From Bretschneidera sinensis (taxonomy: Eukaryota; Streptophyta; Magnoliopsida; Brassicales; Akaniaceae): a stretch of 64,000 nt of DNA. A program made the translations under genes and the position numbers. The notes beneath the pieces are model-generated. The model was not told the origin of the DNA. It did not search any database and saw nothing but the letters and a program-made list of their open reading frames with translations. Location: assembly GCA_023935145.1 (NCBI GenBank), contig CM043700.1, positions 22,953,501 to 23,017,500 on the forward strand, read 5' to 3'. Shown here in pieces: positions 12,812 through 22,726 of this stretch (its first letter is position 1; each line of letters begins with the position of its first letter).

Positions 12812-13518
12812 TGTTGATGTCGTTTCCTGTCGGTGCTGACGTGGCTTGGGAGCTGGTGCAGGCTGGACCTTACGTGCTGACGTGGCCTAGGTGAGGACTC
12901 GGCCTGGGTCCTGCACAAGTGACAAGAACAAACTGAAGGCCCTCGGAAGGAGGAGAGGGGGAGACCTCCGAAGGCGCTCCGATGCTTAAGTTAGCAAATA
13001 TTCAGGGGAGGAGTCGTGGGTTCGAGAGAGGAACCGAGGACTCTTTAGAGAATCAAGTGAAGTGTGTGTGTTAATCTCAATCTGAATCATGTCTGTTGTG
13101 TCCATACCTTGGCCTATTTATAGTCGTCTGCCAGTGGGGAGGGTATGATTGCAAGCCCATGAGAGGGGGCGTCGTAGGGCGGCCGTAGAGTGGCTGGTGG
13201 CTATAGGGTGGCTGGCGGTCATAAGGCGGCTTACGGCTATAGGGTGGTTGCAGGGCTAGGGGTTGTGGAGTGGCTAGCCTTTGTAGGGCGGCTGGTGGCG
13301 ATAGGGGAGATCTAGGTGTGGGCCTGCTGGGTCATTCCTCACGGGTTTGGGGATTTTTGCTGGGCCGAAGAAGTTCATCAGGTCAGCTGGGTCGAATTAC
13401 CCTTTAGGGGCCCTTATTTATTTGGGCCGTAGGTTTTAGCCGGGTTTGGGGCTCATTTGGGCCGGAACATGCCGGTTGGGCTTGGTGTCTGTTTGACCAG
13501 TGTTTTTAGGCCGTATCA
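12812..13518 (-). repeat. Gypsy 3' LTR (707 bp)
   Basis: It pairs with 33910-34617 along its full length. On the minus strand it begins TGATACGGCC and ends GACATCAACA. A TATAAATA box lies at 13115-13122 on the minus strand. GC-rich short subrepeats of a GGGTGGCTGGCGG-like unit fill 13170-13300. Confidence 0.95.
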
Positions 13519-13534
13519 CAAGCCCTCCATTTTC
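13519..13534 (-). other. Gypsy polypurine tract
   Basis: The minus strand reads AAAATGGAGGGCTTG directly before the 3' LTR, the expected site for plus-strand priming. Confidence 0.75.
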
Positions 13535-14568
13535 TAGAGTTCATTTATGTGCTCCGGGAAGTATTTTATGGGCCGGGCCGTTCATGGATGTTGAGTGAGC
13601 TTCTCTGTGGATCGTTGTTTTATGGGAGGTGGAAGGTTACAGAATTAAGAGCCTTCTCCGGGTCGCAAGGCCAATCGGAGGTTTAAATGGCGTTCCTTGG
13701 GAATCGAAACGTCATTCTCGGAAGGTAGGAAGCCGCCTGGAGAAGCGAAGAGTCTTCTCGAAAGCCGTGGGGTTGTTTCTTTTTTCGTTTATGGTATTTA
13801 TTGCTTCGCTAAGCGTGTTTTCTCACCTTATAAATAGGGTCCTCTGGCACTTTTTGTTTTAAGCAGAAGCAAGTGTGGTTTCTGAAATGAGGAGAAAAAA
13901 ACACTTTATGATGATAGCCATCACGACACTTTTGCCTTGAAATTGAGGTTCGGGTTTCTTCCTGACTCCGAGTGGGGACATAGGCTTCTTCCAGACTCCG
14001 AGTGGAGTGGAGAGAGGAGAGTGTCATGTCTTTGGATGGTGGGGGCCCCTCATGCCTTGGCTTGCTATGAACAGAAGAAGAAGAAGGGCGTGGCTGCATA
14101 CTCCTAGGAAGTTGAGAGCAAGGCTGCAGCCTCTTTTTCGGCGGTTTTTTTTGGTGGCAGTAAGATAAGGGGAATTGCTGCCACCCTTTTCTTGCAAGCT
14201 GGCTAGGGTTTTCCTGAACCTGGGGCTGATCATAGTCCGCACTTTCAGTCTCAGGTTTGGCCCAAGAAGTTTTAGGGTTAGTGCCGGGAGCTCTTCGGTC
14301 TGAAGTGGGTGAAGAAGTTCATGACCGGTGCTGCCTGAAACATTTTGGTTTCCATTATCTTCTTTGTACTTTGAGGCCATTAAGGTCCTCATTTATTTGT
14401 ATTTCGAGGTCGTTAGTTGTAAATGGTTGTAATCCATTAACATCAATAAATTATCCTTTTTTAATATTCATGTTTTCGTATGAACTTCCTCTCTCTTGAT
14501 ACTTGTTCGAATTTGATGGCAAACTTAACGAACCGAGGGGAAGGGGGTCCAAAGCCCCCCGTACTTGG
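13535..14568. other. Gypsy internal non-coding region next to the 3' LTR
   Basis: No supported coding frame. It includes a short duplicated segment near 13960-14010 (GACTCCGAGTGG twice). Frames at 13629-13862 and 14024-14499 have no recognisable product. Confidence 0.5.
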
Positions 14569-15612
14569 AGATTCGACCGAGCGTTGACGGGGCTTAGATT
14601 TCCTGGAGAAATTAGGCGAGCCTGAGCATAGCAGCTCATACGCTCGGTCTTATTTGGATATTCGACCGAGCGTTGACGGGGCTCGGATTTCCTGGAGAAA
14701 TTCACCGAGCGTGAGCAGAGCAGCTCATACACTCGGACTTATTTGGAGATTCGAGCGAGCGTTTACGGGGCTCGAATTTCCTGGAGAAATTTACCGAGCG
14801 TGAGCAGAACAGCTCATACACTCGGACTTATTTGGAGATTCGACCAAGTGATGACGGGGCTCGGATTTTCTGGAGAAATTTGGAGAGCGTGAGCAGAGCA
14901 GCTCATACACTCGGACTTATTTGGAGATTCGACAGAGCGTTGACGGGGCTCGGATTTCCTGGAGAAATTCACCGAGCGTGAGCAGAGTAGCTCATATGTT
15001 CGAACTTATTTGAAGATTCGACCGAGCATTGACGGGGCTCGGATTTCCTGGAGAAATTTACCGAGCGTGAGCAAAGCAGCTCATACGCCTAGACTTATTT
15101 TGATATTCGACCGAGCGTTGACAGGGCTCGGATTTCCTGAAGAAATTTGCCGAGCGTGAGCAGAGCAGCTCATACGCTCAGACTTTTTTGAAGATTCGAT
15201 CGAGCGTTGACGGGGCTCGGATTTCCTGGAGAAATTTGTCGAGCGTAAGCAGAGCAGCTCATACGCTCGGATTTATTTGGAGATTCGACCGAGCGTTAAC
15301 AGGGCTCAGATTTCCTGGAGAAATTCGCCGAGCGTGAGCAGAGCAGCTCATACGCTTGGACTTATTTGGAGATTCGACCAAGCGTTGACGGGGCTCAGAT
15401 TTCCTGGAAAAATTTGTCGAGCGTGAGCAGAGCAGCTCATACGCTCGGACTTATTTGGAGATTCGACCGAGCGTTGATAGGGCTCAGATTTCCTGGAGAA
15501 ATTTGTCGAGCGTGAGCAGAGCAGCTCATACACTCGGACTTATTTGGAGATTCGACCGAGCGTTGATGGGGCTCGGATTTCTGGAGAAATTAGCCAAGCG
15601 TGAGCAGAGCAG
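14569..15612. repeat. 89-bp tandem array, 11 full copies and one partial
   Basis: The start motif AGATTCGACCGAGCG (or close variants) recurs at 14569, 14658, 14747, 14836, 14925, 15014, 15103, 15192, 15281, 15370, 15459 and 15548. Every step is exactly 89 bp, so no unit has gained or lost a net base. Open frames on both strands here, such as 14451-14732 and 15348-15533, are by-products of the repeat. Tandem arrays between pol and the 3' LTR are known in Tat-lineage elements. Confidence 0.97.
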
Positions 15613-16066
15613 TAGCAGCTCTTCTGCACGCAAAGGCTTTTTGCTTATTTTAGGTCTGCTAGATGGTTGTGACTTCCTTCTTCGCGCGTGGGATTTTTAG
15701 CCCATTTTGAGTCCATTAAGTAGTTGTGATAAATGACGATGCTTGACAAGAAATGACAGTATGTCAGTTTTAGTAGAGGTCGCGCTCTAGCGACAGCTTG
15801 CACCTAGGTCACTGGAAATGGTGCCTGGGGAACCTGAAATGGCCCTTAGGAAATAGCAAGGGACGTGTCCGTTCGCTTGACGCGTGATTTGATATTCCTC
15901 GTTTCTGCTGCCATAACCCCTATAGAAGGGGGTACCCCCTTCCTTTAGTTTTCACTTTGCATTCTTGAGAGATTTTGAGGGTTTTGGTTCATCTAGTGAG
16001 TCTGAGAGTGCTCGGCATCGCTTAGGAGTTTTTTCACAAAAGCTTTCCTTCCTTCTTCAGTGAGTA
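15613..16066 (+). promoter_or_regulatory. Putative promoter and leader of the antisense accessory ORF
   Basis: A TATA-like CCCTATAGAAGGGGG lies near 15918-15932, followed at once by the palindrome GGGGGTACCCCC. The start codon of the antisense ORF comes about 140 bp later. Placement downstream of the 89-bp array suggests the array could act as upstream promoter sequence. This is inference from position. Confidence 0.35.
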
Positions 16067-18079
16067 ATGTCTATTAGTATTGAGTCTAGCGGAGCCCTGT
16101 CAAGGGAGCTGGGGGAAGCAATGGGTGTTTTTTCTAGCGAGGGGGTTGCTTCTCATGAAGTGGCTTCTGGGGGTAGAGGTCGGGCCTTAGTCCCGTACGC
16201 GAGAGAAAGAGGGGAGGGGCAAGGGTCCGAATCATCAAGGGGAGATGAGGACCGGGCGCTCACATCTATCAGGGACGAGGCTCGAGACACGGAGAGAGAG
16301 GAATGGGTGTTTGAAGCAAACACCATTCCTAGCACTGTTACGGGAATTAACCTTTTAAGGATGAGGGTTAAATATAGGATCCCCATGGATTTTAATATGA
16401 GGGCCCCCGAGGGTGGAGAGAGGGCTTGCGATGTCCTGTCCAGCCGGCAACCGTATGAGCTGTGCATCTACAAACATCAGCTTAAGGCGGGGCTCAGGCT
16501 CCCTCTCCACCCGTTCCTCTACTCGATACTTAGATACTTTGGTATTGCGTTAAGCCAGCTGGTGCCCAATTCGATTCGACTGATTCTGGCATTCATTGCT
16601 GTGTGCCAGGAGGTAGAGGGTGATGAACATTAACGTGTTCAAAGCCCATTTTTGGCTAGCCCGGTTAGGTCACTCGAGCTGGGTCATCATTAGTTCGAGG
16701 CGAGGGAAGAGCATTCTAAAGGAGAAGCTTTCCTCAATCAAGGGATGGAAGGGGGGCTTCTTCTTTGTACAGTCTGCCGAAAGTTTTGACGTCCCTCTCA
16801 CTTGGGGCCTGGAGCGTGTTGGCAAAAGTAAAAGGCCACGCCTCTCCCCGCGTGAGGAGAAAACACTGAGGGCAATGCTGGCCGCACCTTTAGAGATCGA
16901 TGTTCTTGGAGATAATGAGGAACTCCACAGGCGCGGCCTGTGTCCTCCTCGCCTTCCCTCGCGCCTCTTCCATGGTAGTCGCTGGCTCATCGACTTATAG
17001 GAATTTCCATTTACTTTCTCCCAAGTTTTTAATGCTTTTCTTTTTGTGCAGACATGGAGATGGCGGCGATGGCCAAGGAACTGGCTCGTGAGAAGAAGAG
17101 GGTAGCTGAAGCTAGTGGTTCTGGATAGAAAAAGAGAACCAAGGTTCCGATCGTGGCAGCGATATCGGTTGATAGCCCTCTCAGGCCTCCGGTAGCCCCT
17201 ACCTCTTCAGTGGCTCCCTTACCTTGGGAAGAATCTGAGATGGCCCCTCTCTTCACCCCTTGGTGGGCTCTGAGGCTAGATGACTCGGTGTTTGCCAGTA
17301 CCAAGGTCGCTCGAGAGCACCTAGTGCTAGGGATCCCCCCTCGTGATAAGGCAGAAATTTTGTCGAAACCTTGTGAGTTGCTCTGCTCAGCGGCGGAGGT
17401 TGCTTCTTCTCAGGCCGGGGTTCTTCATGGGATGATTTCCCGGCGTGCCTTGGAGATGGCGGACCGCTTGTCCAAGACCGAGCTTAAGCTGAAGGAGTCT
17501 GAGAATATTGCCCATGACTTGACCATTTCCCTCGAGACATCGGAGAGGGAGAGGGCAGAGGTAATCTTTGACAGAGACCATCACCGTCGAACAGCAGAGG
17601 TCCTGAGAGAGGAGCTAGAGGAAGTTCGGCGTAGCTCCGCGGAGAAGAAGGCATCTTTGACGAAGGAAGGGGCAGTTCAGTACCTCGAAGGTTTCGATGA
17701 AGCTAAGAGGAGGGTTATGCTTCTTTTTCTGGGGTTGGATTTCTCAGGCCTTGATCTGGTGGCCCACTCCAAAGGCTCTAGTGCGGATTCTTCAGGAGAA
17801 GGAGAGGGTGCAGCTGTTCAGGCTGGGGGTTCAGAGGGCCTAGGTGAAGCCCTACCTGCCCAAGTGGTAATGCTAGGGAGGCGAGAGCTGGAAGGGAGAG
17901 CGAGGTTCAGTCCTTGGGTGACTGCGAGGCTCTCGAGGCCTCGATCGCTCCAAAATAGTCCTTTGTATCCAAGGCCAATAGTGCCTCTTTTTTGTACACT
18001 TTTTTCTATGAATGAAGTAAAGGAGTTTCGAAATTTCAAATTCTTTATTGATTTTCGTGCTTTTACATTTTATTGGTAA
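16067..18079 (+). pseudogene. Antisense accessory ORF of the gypsy element ('putative gypsy type transposon' domain plus coiled coil), damaged
   Basis: The first part (16067-16633, 188 codons) starts MSISIESSG. It contains a block with GLRLPLHPFLYSILRYFGI followed by PNSIRLILAFIAVC, the hallmark of the plant 'putative gypsy type transposon' domain (Pfam PF04195, by recall). The domain continues in another frame at 16620-17000 (KGWKGGFFFVQS), so a one-base shift near 16620 breaks it. A probable intron follows, with donor GTAGTC near 16974 and acceptor TTTTTGTGCAG near 17051. The downstream exon (17052-18079) has one in-frame stop before 17153. It then encodes a long coiled coil (RALEMADRLSKTELKLKESE onward) rich in E, K and R. 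It overlaps the 3' end of the minus-strand integrase near 18075. Antisense extra ORFs in this position are known from Tat-type elements such as Grande. Their function is unknown. Confidence 0.6.
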
Positions 18080-18847
18080 AATCTACGGAGGTTCTCCACG
18101 TTCCAGGTGCCGGGAACGGGCTTTCTTTCCATGTGTTCAAGCTCATAGGTGCCTATCCTGTAGATTCTTTGAACCCTGTAGGGACCTTCCCAATTCGAGA
18201 CCAACTTTCCCGTGTGTCGAGGGCGTGAGACTTCACTCTTCCGGAGGACGAGGTCATTAAGTTTGAAAGATTTGGGCCATAACTGGGAGTTATAGTACCG
18301 AGCAGCTCTTTACTGGTAGTTTGCAAGGCGAATTTGAGCTTTGTCCCTAGCTTCTTCAACTAGGTCCAAGTTCATCTTTAACCCTTCTTCGTTGTTGCTT
18401 GGCTCAAAGTACTGTACTCGGAGTGATGGGACCCCGATTTCGAGAGGAATGACAACTTTTGACCCGTACGCCATGAAAAAGGGGGTTTCACCTGTTGGTA
18501 TCCGACGCGTTATTCGATAGGCCCAAAGGATGTGGTGGAGCTATTCTACCCACCGATTATCTGCCTCATTGAGTCTTCTTCTGATTTCTTGGAGGAGCGT
18601 CCTGTTGGTTACTTCAGCCTGGCCATTGGCTTGTGGGTACCCTAAAGAGGAGAACCGATGGTCAATATGGAGGTCATCATAGAATGTCTTGAATCGGGAG
18701 CTGTCGAACTGCTTTCCATTATCGGTGATCAACACGTGAGGGATCCCGAATCGGCATACTATCGACTTCCAGAAGAAGTTCCTGGTTTGGTGATCCGTGA
18801 TACTTGCCAATGGCTCAGTTTTGACCCATTTGGTGAAGTAGTCAATG
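18075..18847 (-). pseudogene. Gypsy integrase, distal part (core and C-terminus), cut from its N-terminus by the copia insertion
   Basis: The core reads VAIDYFTKWVKTEPLA, then ITDNGKQFDSSRFKTF (second catalytic Asp) and YPQANGQAEVTNRTL (catalytic Glu). A stop at 18541 follows RWVE; the same frame then continues with the integrase C-terminal part to about 18075. The first catalytic region (GMDLLGP) lies 10.3 kb away at about 29210-29235, across the copia element. The open frame from 18870 takes its first residues from the copia LTR, which is an accident of insertion. Confidence 0.85.
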
Positions 18848-18852
18848 GCCAC

Positions 18853-20101
18853 TGTAGCTCGAGGTTTCAACCCAAGAGGGGGGGTGAATTGGGTTTTTAA
18901 AAACTTTTACGGAATTTGTACAAGTTTATAAAAACTGATAAGCAACAAATAATTAATACAAGTAAAAAGTTGTAAATAAAGAGTTTAAGGAAAGAGGATG
19001 CAAACACAGTTATAGTGGTTCGGCAATATCGGATTCGTTCCGACCCTACGTCCACTCTCTTCAAGGAACTCCTTGAAGTAATCCACTAAGAAAACTTAGT
19101 CGCACAACTTAGCCGGGTGTTGCACAAACCGTACACAAGCAATTTACAGGAATTGCTTAAACCGAAAAATCCCCTTCCTTTCGGAAGTTTTCCCTTCCTC
19201 TCGGAAGTAATCCCTTTACAAAGATGGTGTAAAGTAAAAGGTAGAGAGACAGCAAATGAAAGCTTATTACAACAGAAATGTCTCTCTTTCAAAGTAAAGC
19301 TTGAAGAAATGGCTCAATAAGATTATTTCAAAGCTTTTTGTGTTTCAAGAGTATAAAAACTTGATTATATGAGATCAACTCTTTTTGAATATGTGCTTCT
19401 TGTTTTTGAATGCTTTGCTGAATGGGTTTATATAGCAATCAATTAATATGGCCGTTTTGGACTTTAATTTGAAAAAGATTTAGTTTAAAACGTTCAGATT
19501 TGGAGTCCAACGGTCATATTTTTGAACTATCAGTCGACTGGGTCGAGATACCAGTTGACTGGGTTCACTTGAAAAATATACGTTTTCAGACCTTCTGGGT
19601 ATCCAGTCGACTGGTATATATCATCCAGTCGACTGGGGACTTTCTGTCCATTTTACCAGTCGACTGGGTTGATTCATCCAGTCGACTGGGAAATTACTGG
19701 TCAAAGTACCAGTCGACTGGGTTAATTCATCCAGTCGACTGGGTACCTTCTGACCCATATACCAGTCGACTGGTATATGTACCCAGTCGACTGGGTTGTT
19801 TTCCAACCCAGTTTTTCTTCTGTTTTTCATTAAAAACATTTAAAAATAATGGTTTTAGAAAAACCTTTTGTGTTTGAGCCATTGAACAAGCTAATACAAT
19901 GTATGAGTGAGACTTACATTGGTTCTAAACCTTAAGACCTATACTAGATCTTCAGTCTTCACTTGATACTTGATTTGGTTCGAGTTTTTGCACTTTGTTC
20001 CTTGGTTGAATGTGTTTGATCCTTAATACAACTTAGTTTAAACATGTTAGTTAAATAACAGTTATGTTTTGTCATCATTAAAATACGGGCGAGGGTAAAC
20101 A
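18853..20101 (-). repeat. Copia 3' LTR (1249 bp)
   Basis: It matches 27954-29172 except for about 17 substitutions, an insertion near 18994 and one additional palindrome unit near 19531-19562. The TATATAAA box on the minus strand is at 19427-19434. Confidence 0.95.
19531..19794. repeat. Palindrome array in the copia 3' LTR (10 units of CCAGTCGACTGG, two imperfect)
   Basis: Two variant units start near 19531 and 19551. Perfect units then start at 19603, 19625, 19656, 19678, 19709, 19731, 19762 and 19783. Spacing alternates 22 and 31 bp, a 53-bp higher-order period (the last step is 21). The plus-strand frame 19500-19877 and the minus-strand frame 19621-19839 only translate this repeat. Confidence 0.97.
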
Positions 20102-20115
20102 ATCTCCCCCTTTTT
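20102..20115 (-). other. Copia polypurine tract
   Basis: The minus strand reads AAAAAGGGGGAGAT immediately before the TG that starts the 3' LTR. Confidence 0.9.
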
Positions 20116-20772
20116 GATGATGACAAAACTAATAATGTAAAAACAGTTTTAAAAACTAAGTGTTAAGATTTTACAAAAATTTGGACAGAGTCTCCTCTGT
20201 TTTTCGAGTAAAACCACCCTGTAAACAAGCAAACACAGTTTATATTTCTTTCAACCAATCTAGAATTAAACTCAACCAATCAATAAACATTTTTACACAG
20301 ATATGGAGCAATACTCCCCCTAAATCTATGCATTGGTTGCGTTTTACTTAGATTTTCTCGTTTTTCTCATTTTTCTCCCCTGTTTTGACAACAGCAACCA
20401 AAGGGGGCATAACATAAAAAATAAGCTACTTAGCCAATACAGTCAAATAGGTTATAAGAATACAAAGATGTACGCGAAGATGTGGCTTCTTTCGAATTTC
20501 AGAAGCCTTCCCGAGAAGAACCGGAAGTTTTTCAAGCACATAAGTATTTTATAGCAGTTTTAGTGACCAAACAGATATTTAAAACAGTTCTAACATATCA
20601 CAAATAGCGTAAATAAATGCAAGAAATATGGCTAATAGTATTACATCATCATAGAGAAAAAGTCAATACAAGTAGGGCCTCATAGAGCCATAACTAAGAA
20701 AAACAAACATGAGATGTCCGTGCTATGTGACAAAAACTGGAAAAGCGCTAAGAACTGATAAAAGAAAGAGAC
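20116..20772. other. Copia spacer between accessory ORF and polypurine tract
   Basis: AT-rich sequence with no supported coding frame. On the sense (minus) strand it is the 3' untranslated part of the accessory ORF. Confidence 0.6.
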
Positions 20773-22029
20773 TCATGGTGCGGGAGAGTCCGAGCTGTCA
20801 CAAAGAAGTTCCCTAATCTCAGCTAGGGAACCCTCGGTGTGCTCTCGATGTAACTCGAAGTCATCCTGTAGGTGGTCTATGGAGGAGCTCAGCCTCTGAT
20901 AATCGGACTGCATGGACTGAAAACCGGACTCTATCGTCATCTGAAGACTCGTGATAGCTCGTAGGATGTCACCATATCCAGTCTGACCAGTACTCGAGCC
21001 ACCAATGGGAGGTGCTCGGGTATCTGTCTCCATCTCAGCAGCCGTATCAGCATCCTCATCACTGTCACTCGCATCCTCTCGAATCCTTAGGCGCTTTTCG
21101 GCCTTTGGATAGAGAAACCCTTCACGAACAGTACATCCCATCTTCTTCAGAGATGAGATGTTGATGATATCCGTCAATCCGATATCCTGAGCCTCGAAGG
21201 CAGGCAAAGGTACCCGGAAGTGCTGGAGGATGAGCGTAATGAGCATCCCATAAGGAAGACACCCGGAGTCATTTGCTTCGCCGTTTATCATGTTGGCGAG
21301 CAGCAGAGGATATATATTGAAGTGGTGCCCAGATTTTAGGCACCAAATCAATACCGTATCTATTTTAGATAGATACCCTCGACTCCCGAGTCTCGGGTGG
21401 ATGGTCCAACTGACAATCAATTGAAACATCTTTGAGTCGAGGGGCAAGTCACTCCATGTGTGAAATGTAGTGGGTCTGTACACATAGTTAGGGTCGCCCC
21501 TGACTATCCGACAGGCCTCCTCAACTTCAAAGTTGTCTGGCCATCCATCCAGACTCCATTGAACCCCCCTTATAGGGATTCTCAGAATGCTCATCAAGAG
21601 GTCAGTGTTGACCTCAAACTCCACACTGCTTACTCTGGTTCTGAATCTCAGAGCCAGAGGACTGGGTTTCACCAAGTTCGCATAGAACTGGTGAATCAGT
21701 CGCGGGTAATATTTTTCATGAATTCTGACCAGTGGGGTCAGATTTATTGCCTCAAAGGCTGGTAGAATATCGAAATTACCATGACGAATGGAGTCGAAAT
21801 CAACGACTCTACCCGTCATGATTTTCTTGTGACGGATTATAGAGTTATACCTCTTATGAGCCGCTGGGCTGTAAAACAGAGCCTGCTCCAACTCTGTTCT
21901 GGGCTCCTTGCTGGATGACCCTGCTACTCCCTTCCCTTTCGACTCCGAAGCCGAAGGTTTTGAAGACCTTGGCTTTTTGGGCGCATTAGGTCCACTTATT
22001 GTGAGTTTTATACGGATTTTGTCACTCAT
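20773..22029 (-). CDS. Intact accessory ORF of the copia element (putative plant transposon protein, C-terminal coiled coil)
   Basis: A full-length open frame of 418 codons lies in the position where SIRE-type elements carry an 'envelope-like' ORF. It starts MSDKIRIKLTISGP with a basic, Ser/Lys-rich N-terminus (about 15-45). The middle (about 70-320) has the pattern of the 'putative plant transposon protein' domain (Pfam PF20167, by recall): YYPRLIHQFYANL, then RGVQWSLDGWP, then LPYGMLITLILQHF. An acidic stretch (DASDSDEDAD, about 323-332) follows. The last 60 residues form a likely coiled coil, and the end is acidic. No signal peptide or clear membrane helix is seen, so an envelope role is not supported. 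It is free of stops although gag-pol has four. A separate upstream TATA box and palindrome array suggest its own transcript. Function is unknown; DNA binding is one possibility. Confidence 0.75.
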   Translation of the reverse strand: MSDKIRIKLTISGPNAPKKPRSSKPSASESKGKGVAGSSSKEPRTELEQALFYSPAAHKRYNSIIRHKKIMTGRVVDFDSIRHGNFDILPAFEAINLTPLVRIHEKYYPRLIHQFYANLVKPSPLALRFRTRVSSVEFEVNTDLLMSILRIPIRGVQWSLDGWPDNFEVEEACRIVRGDPNYVYRPTTFHTWSDLPLDSKMFQLIVSWTIHPRLGSRGYLSKIDTVLIWCLKSGHHFNIYPLLLANMINGEANDSGCLPYGMLITLILQHFRVPLPAFEAQDIGLTDIINISSLKKMGCTVREGFLYPKAEKRLRIREDASDSDEDADTAAEMETDTRAPPIGGSSTGQTGYGDILRAITSLQMTIESGFQSMQSDYQRLSSSIDHLQDDFELHREHTEGSLAEIRELLCDSSDSPAP

Positions 22030-22229
22030 TTTCGAGAAATTTGAAGTTTTTGGAAAAAGGAAATTTGGTAAAAATGAGAGATTTTAACCGTAGAAAGTTA
22101 AAAATCTCTTTAGGAATAAGTAGATCGGTGTGTTTAGAAGAGATTTGGATGGTTTTTAGATCAAAAAGATGAATTTTTCTAGAGAGAGAAAGCTTGGGCT
22201 CTTTGAAAATGGCGAAAATGAACAGTCCC

Positions 22230-22236
22230 TTTTATA
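22230..22236 (-). promoter_or_regulatory. Putative internal promoter: TATA box of the accessory ORF
   Basis: The minus strand reads TTCTATAAAAGGGACTG, a consensus-like TATA box about 200 bp above the accessory ATG at 22029. The first palindrome unit starts 11 bp further upstream (22248). No other good TATA-like element was noticed in this interval. Confidence 0.55.
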
Positions 22237-22247
22237 GAATCGCGATA

Positions 22248-22585
22248 CCAGTCGACTGGGGTCGATATACCAGTCGACTGGGTCCCTTTGAAAAGATGAA
22301 CAGTTTCTTTACCAGTCGACTGGGTAAACGTACCAGTCGACTGGGTCAACTGACAGAGAGATACCAGTTGACTGGGCTATCTTTACCAGTCGACTGGAGG
22401 ACAAGGGGTATTAAAAAAATTTGGCTCCAAGCAGGATTTGATCTTATAGACGACTGGAGAAGACTTAACAGTCGTCTGGAAGTTTTGACAGAGAGTTACC
22501 AGTCGACTGGATTAAACTTACCAGTCGACTGGAAAAACAGGCAGAGACTTACCAGTCGACTGGAGAACATTTACCAGTCGATTGG
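22248..22585. repeat. Internal palindrome array upstream of the accessory ORF
   Basis: Units of CCAGTCGACTGG or one-base variants start at 22248, 22270, 22312, 22333, 22364, 22386, 22499, 22521, 22552 and 22574. Two more degenerate units lie near 22450 and 22468. They again form pairs 21-22 bp apart. The array lies between the pol stop codon (22727) and the TATA box at 22230-22236, outside the LTRs. Confidence 0.95.
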
Positions 22586-22726
22586 ATCCTGAGTAAAATT
22601 TCCAGTCCTGAATTTTTTGCACGATTTTGTTTATCTATGACATTTTTGAGTGAAGGGAATAATTAAACATGGATTAATACTCTATCACTCAATGTCAAAA
22701 TTTGCAAATGATGAAATAAGATGCAA

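Noticed and set aside
14451..15533. Minus-strand frames starting MYELLCSRS
   Set aside because: By-products of the 89-bp tandem array; 89 is not a multiple of three, so the frame changes from unit to unit.
17153..17200. Start of a separate gene at 17153
   Set aside because: The codon there is GTG, not ATG; the frame is open further upstream and is better read as the second exon of the antisense ORF.
19603..19794. CRISPR-like array of short palindromic repeats with spacers
   Set aside because: The spacers are themselves repeated (53-bp period), the repeat is only 12 bp, there are no cas genes, and it lies inside plant LTRs.
19500..19877. Plus-strand frame with repeated PVDW/SRL peptides
   Set aside because: It is a translation of the palindrome array in the LTR; the copy at 28592-28948 behaves the same way.
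20773..22029. Envelope glycoprotein call for the copia accessory ORF
   Set aside because: Position fits an envelope-like ORF, but no signal peptide or clear membrane segment is visible.
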